Part shown: positions 33,394-33,780 of the stretch, one piece after another
Layout: each line of letters opens with the position of its first letter
Numbering within the stretch: position 1 is the stretch's first letter
Assembly: GCA_964578835.1 (NCBI GenBank)
Contig: CAZOEL010000075.1
Coordinates: 1-33,780, forward strand
From: CAZOEL01 sp964578835
GTDB lineage: Bacteria > Desulfobacterota > Syntrophobacteria > Syntrophobacterales > Syntrophobacteraceae
Direction: 5' to 3'
Length of the DNA: 33,780 nt
Translations under genes and position numbers: made by a program
Notes under the pieces: model-generated
The model's database searches: none
Told to the model about the DNA's origin: nothing
What the model saw: the letters and a program-made list of their open reading frames with translations, nothing else

Positions 33394-33780
33394 TTATCCC
33401 TCCACCTCAACCTCAGCCGGAGCGACAATCCAGTCCTTCTTTTTATCGGAGGCAAGCTGGGGAAGCGTCACCCGCGCAGCCTTCCAGCCCCGATGTCGAA
33501 GGATGCCCTTGAACGGGGGATCTCCCGTCACATTTCCCGTCAGCCGAATGGACAGCGCATCGAATCCAGCCGGCACGCTTATCTCGGAGCCTTCATTTTC
33601 ATCGAAAACGGGCTTGAGATCTACATACTCGGTGAGCGCGCCCTTGCAGCCCTGATGAATGTTCCGGACTGCTGCGCCTATCTGCGCGTCTTCATAAAGG
33701 CTCAAATCCTCCTGCAAAAAGTCGATCAGCCTTCCCTCTCGTTGCAGGATGGACAGCATCTGGATTGCCGATTGAGCTGT
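33394..33780 (-). CDS. DUF2760-domain protein, partial (5' end beyond the window)
   Basis: The frame runs open to the right edge, so the N-terminus is missing; codons before the first visible Met (33759) read TAQSAIQ and continue the helix. MLSILQREGRLIDFLQEDLSLYEDAQIGAAVRNIHQGCKGAL and VPAGFDALSIRLTGNVTGDPPFKGILRHRGWKA are, as far as I can recall, the signature of DUF2760. Genes of this family commonly sit beside Hsp70-like genes such as the two here, which suggests a shared unknown process. Confidence 0.88.
   Translation of the reverse strand, partial: TAQSAIQMLSILQREGRLIDFLQEDLSLYEDAQIGAAVRNIHQGCKGALTEYVDLKPVFDENEGSEISVPAGFDALSIRLTGNVTGDPPFKGILRHRGWKAARVTLPQLASDKKKDWIVAPAEVEVEG

Overview
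The window reads as a piece of chromosome from an anaerobic or facultatively anaerobic Gram-negative bacterium. Deltaproteobacteria/Desulfobacterota-like is my best guess, from the gene mix and intergenic repeats, but I could not place it by any search. All genes are protein-coding; I saw no rRNA, tRNA or CRISPR array.

Layout. (1) 1-6025, plus strand: a dispersed palindromic repeat, a large membrane-anchored multi-PAS/GAF histidine kinase, a single-domain receiver that probably takes its phosphate, and a universal stress protein. (2) 6304-8051, minus strand: a two-gene unit for a secreted matrixin-like metalloprotease and a small exported partner whose stop and start codons overlap. (3) 8052-8744: a divergent intergenic region rich in overlapping hairpins, with a perfect TGTGA-N6-TCACA palindrome. 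(4) 8745-20533, plus strand: a compact complex I operon, nuoA-B-C-D-H-I-J-K, then an unusual three-gene cassette (MrpD-like antiporter subunit, 85-residue membrane protein, NuoL-like antiporter subunit), then nuoM-nuoN. No NADH-input genes (nuoE, nuoF) or ordinary nuoG are present. (5) 20628-23300: one gene for a selenocysteine formate dehydrogenase with a NuoG-like iron-sulfur N-terminus. It is interrupted by an in-frame TGA that is followed by a well-formed bacterial SECIS hairpin. A strong terminator ends the block. (6) 23707-27558, minus strand: a hybrid PAS/GAF histidine kinase with a C-terminal receiver. (7) 27866-28031: a nested inverted-repeat element. (8) 28046-33780, minus strand: a DUF2760 gene (cut by the window edge), an Hsp70-like ATPase, a hicBA toxin-antitoxin pair, and a second, longer Hsp70-like protein with a C-terminal extension.

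Main idea. The formate dehydrogenase carries the same chain of Fe-S sites that NuoG uses to pass electrons into complex I, and it sits exactly where the missing NADH module would be expected. The simplest reading is a formate-driven complex I (formate to quinone) with four rather than three antiporter-type subunits. Gene content and motifs are seen directly; physical coupling is inference.
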